Assembly: GCF_001468465.1 (NCBI RefSeq)
Contig: NZ_LNSA01000003.1
Coordinates: 173,869-237,868, forward strand
Reading direction: 5' to 3'
Origin: Sphingopyxis sp. H115
Lineage (GTDB): Bacteria; Pseudomonadota; Alphaproteobacteria; Sphingomonadales; Sphingomonadaceae
Length of the DNA stretch: 64,000 bases
The notes beneath the pieces are model-generated. The model saw only the letters and a program-made list of their open reading frames with translations. It was not told where the DNA came from and did not search any database. Below, piece by piece: positions 27,314 through 37,509 of the stretch. Positions within the stretch are counted from its first letter, which is position 1; every line of letters begins with the position of its first letter. The translations under genes were made by a program, and so were the position numbers.

Positions 27314-29477
27314 TCATGTTCAACGCGAGCGTCGGGACATCCTGGCGTTGGTGGAGCGCGGTGCCGCGGCCCGAAAGCGAAGGGTTGTTCATGAAATAAT
27401 GATGCAGGTTGAAGGGCTTGTCGTCCGTTTTTACCCGAACGGAGGTGCCGTCGGGCAGCAATATCCAGCTTTGTTCATTGTCGATCAGGTTCGCGACGAG
27501 CACCTGGTCGAGAATCTGGTCGTGGACGGTCGGGTTTTCGATCGGGATCATATATTCGACGCGGCGATCGAAGTTGCGCGGCATCCAGTCGGCGCTGCTG
27601 ATGTAGAGCTTGGCGCCGCGATGCGGCAGCGGCGCACCGTTGGCGAACGCCCAGACGCGGCTGTGCTCAAGGAAGCGGCCAACGACCGATTTGACGCGGA
27701 TCGTTTCGGAAAGCCCCGGCACGCCCGGACGCAGGCAACAGATACCGCGGACGATCAGTTCGACCGGCACGCCCGCCGCGCTCGCTTCATAAAGCTTGTC
27801 GATGATGTCGGGGTCGACGAGGCTGTTCATCTTGGCCCAGACACCCGACGGCGCGCCCGCCTTTGCCGCGGCGATTTCGGCGTCGATCAGTTCGCTGAGA
27901 TGCTGGCGCATGTTGAGCGGCGACATGGTGATGAGATCGAGCCGCTCGGGCTCGACATAGCCGGTGATGTAATTGAACAGCTGCGCCGCGTCGCGGCCGG
28001 CGCGCGGGTCGGCGGTAAAGAAGCTCAAATCGGTATAGATACGCGCGGTGACCGGGTGGTAATTGCCGGTGCCGAAGTGGCAATAGGTTCGATAGCCCTG
28101 CCCTTCGCGGCGCACGACCATCGAAATCTTGGCGTGCGTCTTCCACTCGATGAAGCCGTAGACGACCTGCACCCCGGCGCGTTCGAGCTGGTTCGCCCAC
28201 AGGAGATTCTGTTCCTCGTCGAAGCGCGCCTTGAGTTCGACCACGGCGGTCACCGATTTGCCCGCTTCCGCCGCTTCGATCAGCGCGCGGATCACCGGCG
28301 ACTGGTTGCCCGCGCGGTAAAGCGTCTGCTTGATCGCGACGACATCCGGATCGGCGGCCGCCTGGCGGAGGAAAGAGAGCACGACATCGAAACTCTCATA
28401 AGGATGGTGGACGACGATGTCCTTCGAACGGATCGCCGCAAAACAGTCGCCGCCATGTTCGCGAATCCGCTCGGGAAAGCGCGGCGAGTAAGCGGGAAAT
28501 TTCAGGTCGGGACGATCGACATCGACAAGCGCCGAGAGCGCCGCGAGGCCGATGAAGCCACCGATCTTGGCGACGATCGCCTCGTGCCCCTGGATATCGG
28601 CATTGAGCACCGCCGCGATTTCGGCGGGCATGTCGGCTTCGAGTTCCATCAGGATCACGCGGCCGCGGCGGCGGCGGCGGATCGCGGTGCGGAACAGGCG
28701 GACAAGATCCTCCGCTTCCTCCTCAAGTTCGATGTCGCTGTCGCGGATGATGCGGAACACGCCCAATGAGCGGATATTGAAGCCAGGAAACAGTAGGTCA
28801 CCGAACAATTCGATCAGATATTCGACGGGCACGAAGCTTGTCGCCTGCCCCGGCACCGGAACGAAGCGCGGCAGCGATGCCGGAATCATCACCAGTTCGC
28901 GCACCGTATCGCCCGTCGCCTTGCGCTGCAGATCGAAAATCACCCCCAGCCCGCGATTCGGGATGAAGGGAAAGGGATGCGCCGGGTCGAGCACCTGCGG
29001 CGTCAGAATCGGAAAAATCTGGTCGATAAAATATTGGCGCAGCACCGAACGCAGCGCTTCCTTGTTCGATCCCGTGCCGTGGACGACGATGCCCTGTTCG
29101 GCGAGTTGTTTGTGCAGCAATTGCCATTCGCTCTGCTGCTGGTCGACCAACCGGTTCACCTCGGCCTCGATCTCGGCGAGCTGCTGCCCCGGCGAGCGGC
29201 CATCCGCTGAGGGATCGTCGATTCCCTGAAGCTGCTGCCCCTTAAGCCCGGCGACGCGAACCATGAAGAATTCGTCGAGATTGCTGCCCGAAATCGACAG
29301 GAAGCGCAGGCGTTCGAGCAGAGGATGCGCAGGGTTGCGCGCTTCCTCCATCACACGGCGATTGAAGGCCAGCCAGCTGAGTTCGCGGTTGAAGAAGCGT
29401 TCGGGGCCGAATGTCGGCGGAGTCAATGCCCTATCCGCATCATTGTCCGCGCGAAGGGGGCTGTCAGCTATCGACAT
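27303..29477 (-). CDS. ppk1: Polyphosphate kinase 1
   Basis: A 724-residue inner-membrane-associated enzyme that makes polyphosphate from ATP. It begins with the PPK N-domain (FFNRELSWLAFNRRVMEEA). The active region has VVHHPYESFDVVLSF, THAKISMVVRRE and YCHFGTGNYHPVTARIYTDLS, including the catalytic His segment, and LYISSADWMPRNFDRRVEYMIPI near the end. It is full length and overlaps hda by 10 bp and ppx by 11 bp. Confidence 0.96.
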   Translation of the reverse strand: MSIADSPLRADNDADRALTPPTFGPERFFNRELSWLAFNRRVMEEARNPAHPLLERLRFLSISGSNLDEFFMVRVAGLKGQQLQGIDDPSADGRSPGQQLAEIEAEVNRLVDQQQSEWQLLHKQLAEQGIVVHGTGSNKEALRSVLRQYFIDQIFPILTPQVLDPAHPFPFIPNRGLGVIFDLQRKATGDTVRELVMIPASLPRFVPVPGQATSFVPVEYLIELFGDLLFPGFNIRSLGVFRIIRDSDIELEEEAEDLVRLFRTAIRRRRRGRVILMELEADMPAEIAAVLNADIQGHEAIVAKIGGFIGLAALSALVDVDRPDLKFPAYSPRFPERIREHGGDCFAAIRSKDIVVHHPYESFDVVLSFLRQAAADPDVVAIKQTLYRAGNQSPVIRALIEAAEAGKSVTAVVELKARFDEEQNLLWANQLERAGVQVVYGFIEWKTHAKISMVVRREGQGYRTYCHFGTGNYHPVTARIYTDLSFFTADPRAGRDAAQLFNYITGYVEPERLDLITMSPLNMRQHLSELIDAEIAAAKAGAPSGVWAKMNSLVDPDIIDKLYEASAAGVPVELIVRGICCLRPGVPGLSETIRVKSVVGRFLEHSRVWAFANGAPLPHRGAKLYISSADWMPRNFDRRVEYMIPIENPTVHDQILDQVLVANLIDNEQSWILLPDGTSVRVKTDDKPFNLHHYFMNNPSLSGRGTALHQRQDVPTLALNMNED

Positions 29478-30124
29478 GTCGCTTCATCCTGCCTTTCAAG
29501 GAGATCGGGATCGATCAGCCCCTGTGACAATAATGTTTCACGCGTAAGACGGACCCCGACCCGCCGCCCCTGTTCGAGCGAAGCGGTGTCGAGGGCGGCG
29601 ACGATGCGGTGGATCATCGCATAGCTGCGCTCCATCCGTGGGACGATATAGGATGCCACCTCGGGCGCGAGAGCGATGCCACGCTGCGCGAACAGCGTCT
29701 CGATCAGGTCGCGTGCCAGGCAGTCGTCGGGGTCGCCGATCGTCAGGACCGGCACGGCGGCCAGGCGCGAGCGGAGATCGGGCAAGGCGATATTCCATTC
29801 GGCCGGGGGCGCGTCGGCGACGACGAGCAACTGTCCATCGTTCGCCTGCGCGGCGTTCCAGGCGTGGAATAGCTCCTCTTCGGATACGCTGTCATGGCCG
29901 TCGATGACGCGGCCGCCAGTTTCGGCAGCGAACAGCCGCCCCATCAGGCTGCGCCCCGACCCGCGCGGGCCGGTGAGCACGGCAGTGCGCACCGGCCAGG
30001 TCGCGACGTGGCGCAAATAGCGTACCGCATCGGCATTGCTGGTCCCGACGATCAACGGCCCGTCGTTCGCCCCGCCCGCGCTCCAATCGAGCGGCAGGGC
30101 AATCTGTCCCGACGTGCGCGCCAT
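29468..30124 (-). CDS. hda: HdaA/DnaA-related replication regulator
   Basis: A 218-residue DnaA-homologous AAA+ protein. The Walker A is degenerate (TGPRGSGRSLMGRLF), and AWNAAQANDGQLLVVADAPP carries the Walker B region. A segment DLRSRLAAVPVLTIGDPDD matches the DnaA/Hda sensor area. QIALPLDW at the N-terminus is the clamp-binding motif (QxxLPL). Hda/HdaA, with the DNA clamp, stimulates DnaA-ATP hydrolysis to prevent re-initiation. It lies between DUF2066 and ppk1, with TGATG and 10-bp overlaps. Confidence 0.92.
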   Translation of the reverse strand: MARTSGQIALPLDWSAGGANDGPLIVGTSNADAVRYLRHVATWPVRTAVLTGPRGSGRSLMGRLFAAETGGRVIDGHDSVSEEELFHAWNAAQANDGQLLVVADAPPAEWNIALPDLRSRLAAVPVLTIGDPDDCLARDLIETLFAQRGIALAPEVASYIVPRMERSYAMIHRIVAALDTASLEQGRRVGVRLTRETLLSQGLIDPDLLERQDEATCR

Positions 30125-31395
30125 CAGCGACTGATCCTGAGCGTGCTGCCGCCTTCCTGCACCTTGTAACCGCGGGCTTCCAGAGCGGCCTTGAGCGCGC
30201 CGATGTCGCCGCGGAAGGTCACGCGCATCACCGACGTTCCACCAAGCGCGAGGCTGGTCGTCGATGCCGACTGCACCCCGGCAACGCCGCCGACTGCACG
30301 CTCGGTCGCGGTCACCGAATCGACGTCGGGCGAATTATATTGGACGCTGAAGCTCTGCACCCCGACCGGCGCTGCAGTCGGTACGCTGTTGTCGGTTTCG
30401 GTCGGCAGCGCCTCTTCGTCGGTCGCGGTCTCTTCGGGCAGATCTTCCTTTTCGACCGGCTTTTCGAGGACGAGATAGGTGTCGGTCTTGAGAATGCCGG
30501 CCGTCAGCGCGTCGATATAGATGCGGTCCATCCGGGCGACGGCCTTTTCCATCATATCAGGCAGCGCCGCGGGACTGGGCCCGGTCATCGAAAAGCTGGA
30601 GATCAGCTTGTTGTCGGGCCCGAAGCGCGCGGTGAAAATGCCTTTCACCGGTCCGCCGGGGTAGGAATATTCGACGCGCGCGATCGGCGTGAGCACGTCG
30701 GCGGCGCCATATTGATCGAGGATCACGCGCCACCAGACGCGGCCCCGGCGGCCGGTCTGCCCCGCGTTGATCAGCAGCGTATCAGCGCCGGTGCCCGCGG
30801 TGCGAACATAGTCGATCGCGCTCTGCCCCGTATTATATTCGGCCCACGCGCGCTGCCAGGCGCTGCGCTGTTCGAACACCTGCGGGATGCCGTCGATCGA
30901 ATAGACGGGGATGACGAGCAGCGGCGGCGAGCGCAAAGTCCGACCGCTGACGCCGAGGATCTGGCCCGCACGGACGCGGTCGAATTGCACGCCGAGCTTC
31001 GCAACATAACGGCGCGGGCCGATCTGTTCTTCCTCGACCACGATCGCGGTGACGATGCCGTCGAGCACCGAATCGCCAAGCTTGGGCCCGTCGGTGCCGT
31101 TGAGCTTGCGATAGAGTTGCGCCCAGCCGAGCCGCTGCGCCTCACGCCAGCCCTTTTCACGCGCATCATCGGCATTATCGCCGGTCACATCGACCATGAT
31201 ACCGCTGGCAAGGAAATCGCCGCTGCTGTTGATCGGGGTAATGCCGCGATCGCCGCGGCTGATCTGGCCTTCGACGATGCCGGCGAGAAGGATCGCGAAC
31301 AACAAGCCGAAAAGAGCGGGCCAGCGCCAGCCGCGAGACATGCGCGCGCGAAGGTCGAAACCGGATTGGAGGCGGGGGGAAGCGGCCGAAGTCAT
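30124..31395 (-). CDS. DUF2066 domain-containing membrane-anchored protein
   Basis: A 423-residue protein with one N-terminal signal/anchor ([20 protein letters not shown]). The following domain has [34 protein letters not shown]-type strands and [20 protein letters not shown], matching DUF2066 of alphaproteobacteria. An acidic Pro-rich linker ([12 protein letters not shown]...) leads to a C-terminal domain ([25 protein letters not shown]...[16 protein letters not shown]) with a ferredoxin-like strand pattern. Function is unknown. The gene usually sits before hda. It is divergent from purM across 85 bp. Confidence 0.85.
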   Translation of the reverse strand: MTSAASPRLQSGFDLRARMSRGWRWPALFGLLFAILLAGIVEGQISRGDRGITPINSSGDFLASGIMVDVTGDNADDAREKGWREAQRLGWAQLYRKLNGTDGPKLGDSVLDGIVTAIVVEEEQIGPRRYVAKLGVQFDRVRAGQILGVSGRTLRSPPLLVIPVYSIDGIPQVFEQRSAWQRAWAEYNTGQSAIDYVRTAGTGADTLLINAGQTGRRGRVWWRVILDQYGAADVLTPIARVEYSYPGGPVKGIFTARFGPDNKLISSFSMTGPSPAALPDMMEKAVARMDRIYIDALTAGILKTDTYLVLEKPVEKEDLPEETATDEEALPTETDNSVPTAAPVGVQSFSVQYNSPDVDSVTATERAVGGVAGVQSASTTSLALGGTSVMRVTFRGDIGALKAALEARGYKVQEGGSTLRISR

Positions 31396-31480
31396 ATCTT
31401 CTCTATTCTTTGCCCCGAAGAGCGATCCCCGACAAGGAAATCATGGCAATTGTCGGCGGGAAGCGTTAGTCGCGCGGGCC

Positions 31481-32599
31481 ATGGATTCCAAGCACAACAA
31501 GTCAGACGGGCAACCCGCCTCCTACACTTATGCCGAGGCCGGCGTATCGATCGAGACCGGCAATGCGCTGGTCCGTGCCATCGCGCCGCTCGCCCGTGCG
31601 ACGCGGCGTCCCGGCGCCGATGCCGATCTGGGCGGTTTTGGTGGCTTTTTCGATCTGAAAGCGGCGGGGTTCAACGACCCGCTGCTCGTCGCCGCGAACG
31701 ACGGGGTCGGCACCAAGCTCAAACTCGCGATCGAATCGGGCAGGCATGACGGCGTGGGCATCGACCTCGTCGCAATGTGCGCGAACGACCTGATCGTGCA
31801 GGGCGCCGAACCACTGTTTTTCCTCGATTATTATGCGACGGGTAAGCTCGACAACCAAGTCGCAACCGAAGTCGTCGCGAGCATTGCCGAAGGGTGCAAG
31901 CAGGCGGGATGCGCGCTGATCGGCGGCGAAACCGCCGAAATGCCGGGCATGTATTCGGACGGCGATTATGACCTTGCGGGCTTCTGCGTAGGCGCGGTCG
32001 AGCGCGACCAGGTGCTGACCGCCGACAAGGTGGCGGCGGGCGACGTCATTCTGGGCCTCGCCTCGTCGGGGGTGCATTCGAACGGCTTTTCGCTCGTGCG
32101 CCGGCTCGCTGCGGACAAGGGCTGGAAGCTCGACCGTCCCGCGCTGTTCGACCAGAATATCCTGCTGATCGACGCGCTGATGGCGCCGACGCGCATCTAT
32201 GTGAAAAGCCTGCTGCCGCTGGTGAAGACCGGCCATATCCACGCGCTGGCGCATATCACCGGCGGCGGGCTGCTTGAAAATATCCCGCGCGTGCTGCCGA
32301 AAACGCTGCACGCGCATATCGATGCCGACGCGTGGGCGCAGCCGCGGTTGATGGCCTTCCTGCAGGCGCAGGGAAATATCGAGCCCGAAGAAATGGCGCG
32401 CACCTTCAACTGCGGCATCGGCATGGCGGTGGTCGTGGCCGAAAGCGATGTCGCCGACGTGGCGGCGGCGCTCGAAGCCGCAGGCGAAACGGTGGTCCGC
32501 ATCGGCCATATTGCCGAGGGCGAAAAAGGCTGCACCGTGACCGGCAGCGCCGAGACGTGGAGCGCGCGGACAGCATGGAGCGCCACGCATAATGGCTAA
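31481..32599 (+). CDS. purM: Phosphoribosylformylglycinamidine cyclo-ligase
   Basis: A 372-residue AIR synthetase that forms the imidazole ring in purine synthesis. Motifs include [63 protein letters not shown] and [20 protein letters not shown]. The 15 extra N-terminal residues ([15 protein letters not shown]) come before [16 protein letters not shown]. The gene overlaps purN by 8 bp. Confidence 0.96.
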   Translation: MDSKHNKSDGQPASYTYAEAGVSIETGNALVRAIAPLARATRRPGADADLGGFGGFFDLKAAGFNDPLLVAANDGVGTKLKLAIESGRHDGVGIDLVAMCANDLIVQGAEPLFFLDYYATGKLDNQVATEVVASIAEGCKQAGCALIGGETAEMPGMYSDGDYDLAGFCVGAVERDQVLTADKVAAGDVILGLASSGVHSNGFSLVRRLAADKGWKLDRPALFDQNILLIDALMAPTRIYVKSLLPLVKTGHIHALAHITGGGLLENIPRVLPKTLHAHIDADAWAQPRLMAFLQAQGNIEPEEMARTFNCGIGMAVVVAESDVADVAAALEAAGETVVRIGHIAEGEKGCTVTGSAETWSARTAWSATHNG

Positions 32600-33542
32600 G
32601 GCGCGTGTCGCCGTCCTGATTTCAGGCGCCGGCACCAATATGGCAGCGCTGCTCTATGCCGCGAAAGCCGAAGCCTGCCCCTATGAGCTGGTGTTCGTCG
32701 GCAGCAACGATCCCGGCGCAGCTGGTCTTGAAATTGCGGAAGCCGAGGGAATCGCAACCTGGAGCCTGTCGCACAAGGGCATGAACCGCGACGCGTTCGA
32801 CGCACTGGTCGACGAGCAATTGCGCACGGCGGGCGCCGAATATGTCGCGCTGGCGGGCTATATGCGTATATTGTCCGACGAATTCGTCGCGCGCTGGGCG
32901 GGACGGATGCTCAATATCCACCCCAGCCTGCTCCCCAAATATAAGGGGCTGAACACGCACCAACACGCCATCGATGCGGGCGACAAGTTCGGGGGGTGCA
33001 GCGTGCATGTCGTCACCCCCGAACTCGACGATGGGCCGGTGCTGGCGCAGACCAAGGTCGCGATCCTGCCCGGCGACACCGCCGAGACGCTGGCCGCGCG
33101 CGTGCGCTTTGCCGAGCACCAACTCTATCCCGCCACCCTCGCCGCGTTCGTCACGCGAGAGCGGTCGCCCGATTATCTGCGCGGCCGCGTGCGCGAGCTC
33201 GCGATGGCCTTGCCTGAGGCCGACGAGGTCGTCTCGCACGGCATGCCGTGCTTCGGGATCGTGAAGGGCAAGAAATTCGCCTATTTTACCGAAGATCATC
33301 ACGGCGACGGCAAAGTTGCGCTGCTGGTGAAGATCAGCGGCGGTGACGAACAGGCGGCGCTGATCGAAATGGACGGCGAACGCTATTACCGCCCGCCCTA
33401 TTTCGGCGACGGCTGGATCGGCATCCGCCTCGATCTGGGCGACACCGACTGGGACGCGATCACCGAATGGCTGCGCAAGAGCTGGCTGGCGGTGGCGCCG
33501 AAGAAGCTTGCGGGGCTGATAGGGATTGCGGAGGATTTTTGA
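32592..33542 (+). CDS. purN: Glycinamide ribonucleotide formyltransferase fused to a YjbR-like domain
   Basis: A 316-residue protein. Residues 1-190 are a Pur[17 protein letters not shown], the phosphate-binding loop, [25 protein letters not shown] with Asn and His of the active site, and [11 protein letters not shown] with the catalytic Asp. It transfers a formyl group from 10-formyl-THF to GAR. The last 110 residues ([26 protein letters not shown]...[11 protein letters not shown]...[20 protein letters not shown]) match the MmcQ/YjbR (DUF419) fold. PurN proteins are normally about 190-220 residues, so this is a fusion. An internal ATG before LPEADE might give a separate product. Confidence 0.93.
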   Translation: MAKARVAVLISGAGTNMAALLYAAKAEACPYELVFVGSNDPGAAGLEIAEAEGIATWSLSHKGMNRDAFDALVDEQLRTAGAEYVALAGYMRILSDEFVARWAGRMLNIHPSLLPKYKGLNTHQHAIDAGDKFGGCSVHVVTPELDDGPVLAQTKVAILPGDTAETLAARVRFAEHQLYPATLAAFVTRERSPDYLRGRVRELAMALPEADEVVSHGMPCFGIVKGKKFAYFTEDHHGDGKVALLVKISGGDEQAALIEMDGERYYRPPYFGDGWIGIRLDLGDTDWDAITEWLRKSWLAVAPKKLAGLIGIAEDF

Positions 33543-33586
33543 TTGGCGATAGGCCGCCATTAAGCAATTTTGGATATTGCGGGCCG

Positions 33587-34234
33587 ATGCAAACTCAACG
33601 GTCGAGGTCGAGCGAAAACTGGCGCGAAGCCCAGCAGGCACGCATATCGCTGTGGATACGCGAAACCGTAAAAGGGTGGATCTATTTCGATAGCGAGGGA
33701 CATGCCCGCCTATTGACGACGGACGAGGCCCGGACGCTGGAACGCGAAGCCAATCGATTACTCGGCCGCCATAGCGAACGAGAGTTCACCGCCGGCGCAA
33801 TTGTCGCGATCCTCTCCGTCTTGGGCTTGATCTCGGTCGGCGGCGCCGCCTATTTCGCTGGCTGGAAGACCTTCGCCGCGGCCGCGATGGCATTACTCTT
33901 CTTCTCGGCATCGGCCTACGAAGCAACGCGTTATGAGCGCGACCTGCACGCGTGGCGGCGCTCGGTCTCCGAAAGGTTCCAGCATCGCCCCATCGTGAAA
34001 GCGAGCTATGCGCGCCACCACCGCCGGCACAATCTGTTCAAATACGCCATCCTCGCGACCGTCGGCATTTGCTGGGCCGTCGGTAGCTGGTTCATGATTT
34101 CGGCCCCCGGATCGCCGATCGTCTATCTCTTGCTGGTCGCCGGTTTCGTATTGCCATTTCCGCTGAATGCCTTGGCTCGCCGCGTCGACGCCACGCATCG
34201 ACGGCGAAAATGGTTTGACGAACGCCCGACCTAG
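33587..34234 (+). CDS. Hypothetical four-helix membrane protein
   Basis: A 215-residue protein I do not recognise. The N-terminal 70 residues are polar (ENWREAQQARISLWIRETVKGWIYFDSEGHARLLTTDEARTLER) and hold a Trp-rich, possibly beta-strand, segment. Four membrane helices follow, in two pairs (AIVAILSVLGLISVGGAAYF; FAAAAMALLFFSASAYEA; FKYAILATVGICWAVGSWFM; SPIVYLLLVAGFVLPFPL). A basic stretch (RHHRRHNLF) lies between the pairs. No strong ribosome site precedes ATG 33587. A terminator follows. It starts 44 bp after purN but the codon pattern suggests a separate function. Confidence 0.65.
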   Translation: MQTQRSRSSENWREAQQARISLWIRETVKGWIYFDSEGHARLLTTDEARTLEREANRLLGRHSEREFTAGAIVAILSVLGLISVGGAAYFAGWKTFAAAAMALLFFSASAYEATRYERDLHAWRRSVSERFQHRPIVKASYARHHRRHNLFKYAILATVGICWAVGSWFMISAPGSPIVYLLLVAGFVLPFPLNALARRVDATHRRRKWFDERPT

Positions 34235-34286
34235 TCCGGAACGCAGACATGCGCGCGGCGCCGGGCTCGCAGCTCCGAACGAAGAA

Positions 34287-34318
34287 GGCCGCCGGATCGC
34301 TCCGGCGGCCATTTTTTT
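34287..34318 (+). terminator. Rho-independent terminator between convergent genes
   Basis: A perfect 10-bp stem, GGCCGCCGGA (34287-34296) with TCCGGCGGCC (34301-34310), has a TCGC loop and is followed by a seven-T run. It ends the plus-strand membrane-protein gene. On the minus strand it follows ndk but without a good T-run. Confidence 0.85.
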
Positions 34319-34334
34319 CGTCATCCCGGTGGGA

Positions 34335-34757
34335 TTAGCCGACGATTTCTTCGGGCTTGAAGAAGTAGGCGATTTCGATCGCGGCGTTCTCGTCGCTGTC
34401 CGAACCGTGCACGGTGTTCGCTTCGATGCTTTCGGCCAATTCCTTGCGGATCGTGCCGGGCGCGGCATCCTTGGGGTTGGTCGCGCCCATGATGTCGCGG
34501 TTGCGCTGCATCGCATCTTCGCCTTCGAGGACCTGGACGACGACGGGGCCGCTGATCATGAAATCGACGAGTTCGCCGAAGAAGGGGCGTTCCTTGTGGA
34601 CCGCGTAGAAGCCCTCGGCCTGTTCGCGGCTCATGTGGATGCGCTTCGACGCGACGACGCGCAGGCCGGCGTCTTCCAGCATCTTGGTGACCGCGCCGGT
34701 GATATTGCGGCGGGTAGCATCGGGCTTGATGATCGAAAAGGTGCGGGTGACCGCCAT
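34335..34757 (-). CDS. ndk: Nucleoside diphosphate kinase
   Basis: A 140-residue enzyme that equalises NTP pools by phosphate transfer through a phospho-His. The family segments are [39 protein letters not shown], and [14 protein letters not shown], which carries the active His. Length is standard. A good ribosome site (AGGAG) precedes the ATG. Confidence 0.97.
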   Translation of the reverse strand: MAVTRTFSIIKPDATRRNITGAVTKMLEDAGLRVVASKRIHMSREQAEGFYAVHKERPFFGELVDFMISGPVVVQVLEGEDAMQRNRDIMGATNPKDAAPGTIRKELAESIEANTVHGSDSDENAAIEIAYFFKPEEIVG

Positions 34758-34857
34758 GGGAAAGCTCCTGCGATGTTATGGTTTGCGATGCGCGCGCCTC
34801 TAGCCGCGCTTTTGCCGCGCGGCAAGCGGAGACACGCGAGCATCTGCGGGAGCGTCC

Positions 34858-35388
34858 TCAGCGACCGACGCCGTAGGTCACGCTGCCATTGACCGTCGCG
34901 CCGACCTGCGTCGCGGTGACCTGAACGCCCGCCTTGCCCGAACCCGCCGCCTCGGCCCCGAACATCAATGTGTCGCCGGCCTTCATCTCGCGGGTGACTT
35001 TCATTCCCTGCGCTTCCGCCTGCTTGCGAAAATGGGCGATGACGTCGGCTGCCTTGCCATCGACCTCGAAGCTCGCCATGCCACCCTGCCCGTCCTTGCC
35101 GGTCGCCGCGAAACCGCCGGTCATCTTCGTGCCGGGAAAGGGAGCGAAGCCTGCAGGCAGCTTGGCATTGGCGCCGCCGCCGCCGAACACCATCTCGCCA
35201 TCTTCGGTTTTGATCCGGATATTGCTGGCGCCATCGTCGCTGGCGGTCACCTTGTAATCGGCGCTTTGGCCGGTCTCTGGGTCGGTATAGGTACCGCTCG
35301 CAACTTCGGTCTCCTCGCTCGATCCGCAGCCAGCAAGCAAAAGCGCCGCGGCAAGTGCGGCAAGAATCGGGGTCGGCGACTTGGTCAT
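34858..35388 (-). CDS. Putative lipoprotein of unknown function
   Basis: A 176-residue protein from ATG 35388, with GGAG about 10 nt upstream. The N-terminus has a signal and lipobox (ALLLAGC, Cys about residue 21), so it is likely anchored in the outer or inner membrane. The mature part is rich in Gly and contains TYTDPETGQSADYKVTASDDG and PAGFAPFPGTKMTGGFAATGKDGQGG. A C-terminal half with KAADVIAHFRKQAEAQGMKVTREM looks like a small alpha/beta domain. Function is unknown. No clear operon partner is present. Confidence 0.75.
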   Translation of the reverse strand: MTKSPTPILAALAAALLLAGCGSSEETEVASGTYTDPETGQSADYKVTASDDGASNIRIKTEDGEMVFGGGGANAKLPAGFAPFPGTKMTGGFAATGKDGQGGMASFEVDGKAADVIAHFRKQAEAQGMKVTREMKAGDTLMFGAEAAGSGKAGVQVTATQVGATVNGSVTYGVGR

Positions 35389-35458
35389 GATCAACTCCAG
35401 CTGCTGTTCGTCATTTCCCTAGCATCGATGGGGTGCCGCGCCGTGACCCCGGTCACAG

Positions 35459-35908
35459 CTATGGCCCCTCGGACCAGCGTCCGTTTTCATCCTGTTTCCA
35501 GAAGCGATTGTCGATATCCTCACGCGCCGCGAGCGTGCGCCACAGCGCGCGGGCGTCGTCGATGCGGCTGTTGTCGAAAAGCAGGAAAGTGCGTTCGAAT
35601 CCGAGCGCCTCGTCGCGCCACTCGCCATCGGCGAGCGCGAGATAGGTTGCGCGGTTCGGCGGCGACGGATCGAGCGTGCCAGCGATCAGGATCGGCTCGA
35701 TCTCCTCGTCGGCCGAAGCGGCATGGCCGTGCGGCAGAAAGCTCGCCGGCTGATGCGACCAGAGCGCAGCGTCGATCGCCTGCCGCTGCATCGCCGGTGC
35801 GGCAACCACCAGCAGGCGGTCGCCGGTCGCCAGAATACGCGTCGCAAGCGCAGGGAGCACCTTTTCGGCGGGGTCGCGGGTCAGCCGGTAAAAGTCGACG
35901 CGCGGCAT
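35459..35908 (-). CDS. holC: DNA polymerase III subunit chi
   Basis: A 149-residue HolC, which links the clamp loader to SSB. It starts VDFYRLTRDPAEKVLPALATRIL and has the segment DRLLVVAAPAMQRQAIDAALWSHQPASFLPHG, typical of chi. The ribosome site AGGAG is clear. It lies 23 bp after pepA, the usual pairing in proteobacteria. Confidence 0.9.
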   Translation of the reverse strand: MPRVDFYRLTRDPAEKVLPALATRILATGDRLLVVAAPAMQRQAIDAALWSHQPASFLPHGHAASADEEIEPILIAGTLDPSPPNRATYLALADGEWRDEALGFERTFLLFDNSRIDDARALWRTLAAREDIDNRFWKQDENGRWSEGP

Positions 35909-35931
35909 CCCGCTTCTCCTGCCCCGGCCCT

Positions 35932-37377
35932 TCAGCCTTCGTGGTTGGCGGCGATATAGCGGTCGAGCAGGCGCACGCCATATCCGGTCGCACCCTTCGC
36001 ATAGACCGGGCCGTCCTTGTCATGCCAAGCCATGCCCGCGATATCGAGATGCGCCCATTTGACGCCTTCGTCGACGAAGCGCTTGATGAACTGCGCCGCG
36101 GTGATCGATCCGCCCTCGCGCGGGCCGACATTCTTCATGTCGGCGATCGGGCTGTCGATCAGCTTGTCGTAGGCAGGCGACAGCGGGAAGCGCCACAGCT
36201 TGTTGTTCGACACCTCGCCTGCGGCGACCAGCTGCTCGGCAAGGCTGTCGTCATTGGCGAAAATGCCCGCATATTCGTGGCCGAGCGAGATCACCATCGC
36301 GCCGGTCAGCGTCGCCAGATCGACGATCACAGAAGGGCTATAAACCTTCTGCGTCCAGGTGACCGCGTCGCAGAGCACGAGCCGCCCTTCGGCATCGGTG
36401 TTGAGCACTTCCACGGTCTGACCCGACATGGTGGAAACGATATCGCCGGGGCGCATCGCATTGCCATCGGGCATATTCTCGACCAGGCCGACGATGCCGA
36501 CGACATTGGCGTTCGCCTTGCGTCCGGCAATCGCCTTCATCGCGCCCGCGACCGCGCCAGCACCGCCCATGTCCCATTTCATCATGTCCATGCCCGCGGC
36601 CGGCTTGATGCTAATCCCGCCGGTGTCGAAGGTCACGCCCTTGCCGACGAAAGCGATCGGCTTGTCGCCCGGCTGACCGCCGTTCCAGCGCATCGCGAGC
36701 AGGCGCGGCGGCCGCGTCGAGCCTTGCGCGACACCGAGCAGCGCGCCCATGCCGAGCGCCTTCATCTGCCGCTCGTCGAGAACATCGAGCTCGATGCCGA
36801 GGTCGGCAAGATGCTGGCAGCGTTCGACGAAGCTTTCGGGATAGAGGATGTTCGGCGGCTCGGCGACGAGCGTCTGGGTGAAGGCGACCCCTGCCGCGAT
36901 CGCCTCGTTTTCCGCCCAGCGTGCCGACAGATCTCCGTGCGGCGACCCGATCGTCACCATTTTGAGGCTCGGCTTCGCCTTGTCCGCAAGGCGCGTGCGA
37001 TAGGTGTCGAGGCGCCAATTGCGCAGCAGCGCGCCCATGCCAAAGGCAAGGACGTCGTCGGCGTCGCTCTGCCCCGCGCTGGCGAAATCGACATGGACAT
37101 GCGTCACGCCGCTCGTCTGGAGCTTCGCGGTCAGCGCCGCACCGCCGCGCTCGAGGTCATGCTCGCCGCCCTCGCCGATCCCGACCAGAAGCAGGCGCTT
37201 CGCCGCGCCGCCGTCGATGGTCGCGGTTTCGGCGATCGTCCCCGCGGTGCCGTCAAAGCGCGCCTGCGCCGCCGCCGCGCCGAGAAGTGCGCCGAGCGCA
37301 CCGGCTTCGCCCTTGCGGACCGGAAATGCGACGACGTCGGCAGACGCATCGATTTGCGCGACAAACTGAATGTCCAT
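35932..37377 (-). CDS. pepA: Leucyl aminopeptidase
   Basis: A 481-residue cytosolic zinc/manganese M17 aminopeptidase that cleaves N-terminal residues from peptides. The catalytic domain has AFVGKGVTFDTGGISIKP with the metal-binding Lys and Asp, MKWDMGGAGAV, and the signature NTDAEGRL. The N-terminal domain is variable. It is normally a hexamer. It is divergent from lptD across 130 bp and probably co-transcribed with holC. Confidence 0.96.
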   Translation of the reverse strand: MDIQFVAQIDASADVVAFPVRKGEAGALGALLGAAAAQARFDGTAGTIAETATIDGGAAKRLLLVGIGEGGEHDLERGGAALTAKLQTSGVTHVHVDFASAGQSDADDVLAFGMGALLRNWRLDTYRTRLADKAKPSLKMVTIGSPHGDLSARWAENEAIAAGVAFTQTLVAEPPNILYPESFVERCQHLADLGIELDVLDERQMKALGMGALLGVAQGSTRPPRLLAMRWNGGQPGDKPIAFVGKGVTFDTGGISIKPAAGMDMMKWDMGGAGAVAGAMKAIAGRKANANVVGIVGLVENMPDGNAMRPGDIVSTMSGQTVEVLNTDAEGRLVLCDAVTWTQKVYSPSVIVDLATLTGAMVISLGHEYAGIFANDDSLAEQLVAAGEVSNNKLWRFPLSPAYDKLIDSPIADMKNVGPREGGSITAAQFIKRFVDEGVKWAHLDIAGMAWHDKDGPVYAKGATGYGVRLLDRYIAANHEG

Positions 37378-37509
37378 GCCTTAACTTTCTTATGCGATGA
37401 TTGATTGGAACGTGGCGGACCGATAGGGGTTTCGCCTGCGAGTTGCAAAAACAAAGCAGCCGGTCCAATCCGGGTGGACGCAAGATAAGGTGTGGGACAA
37501 AGATATCAA

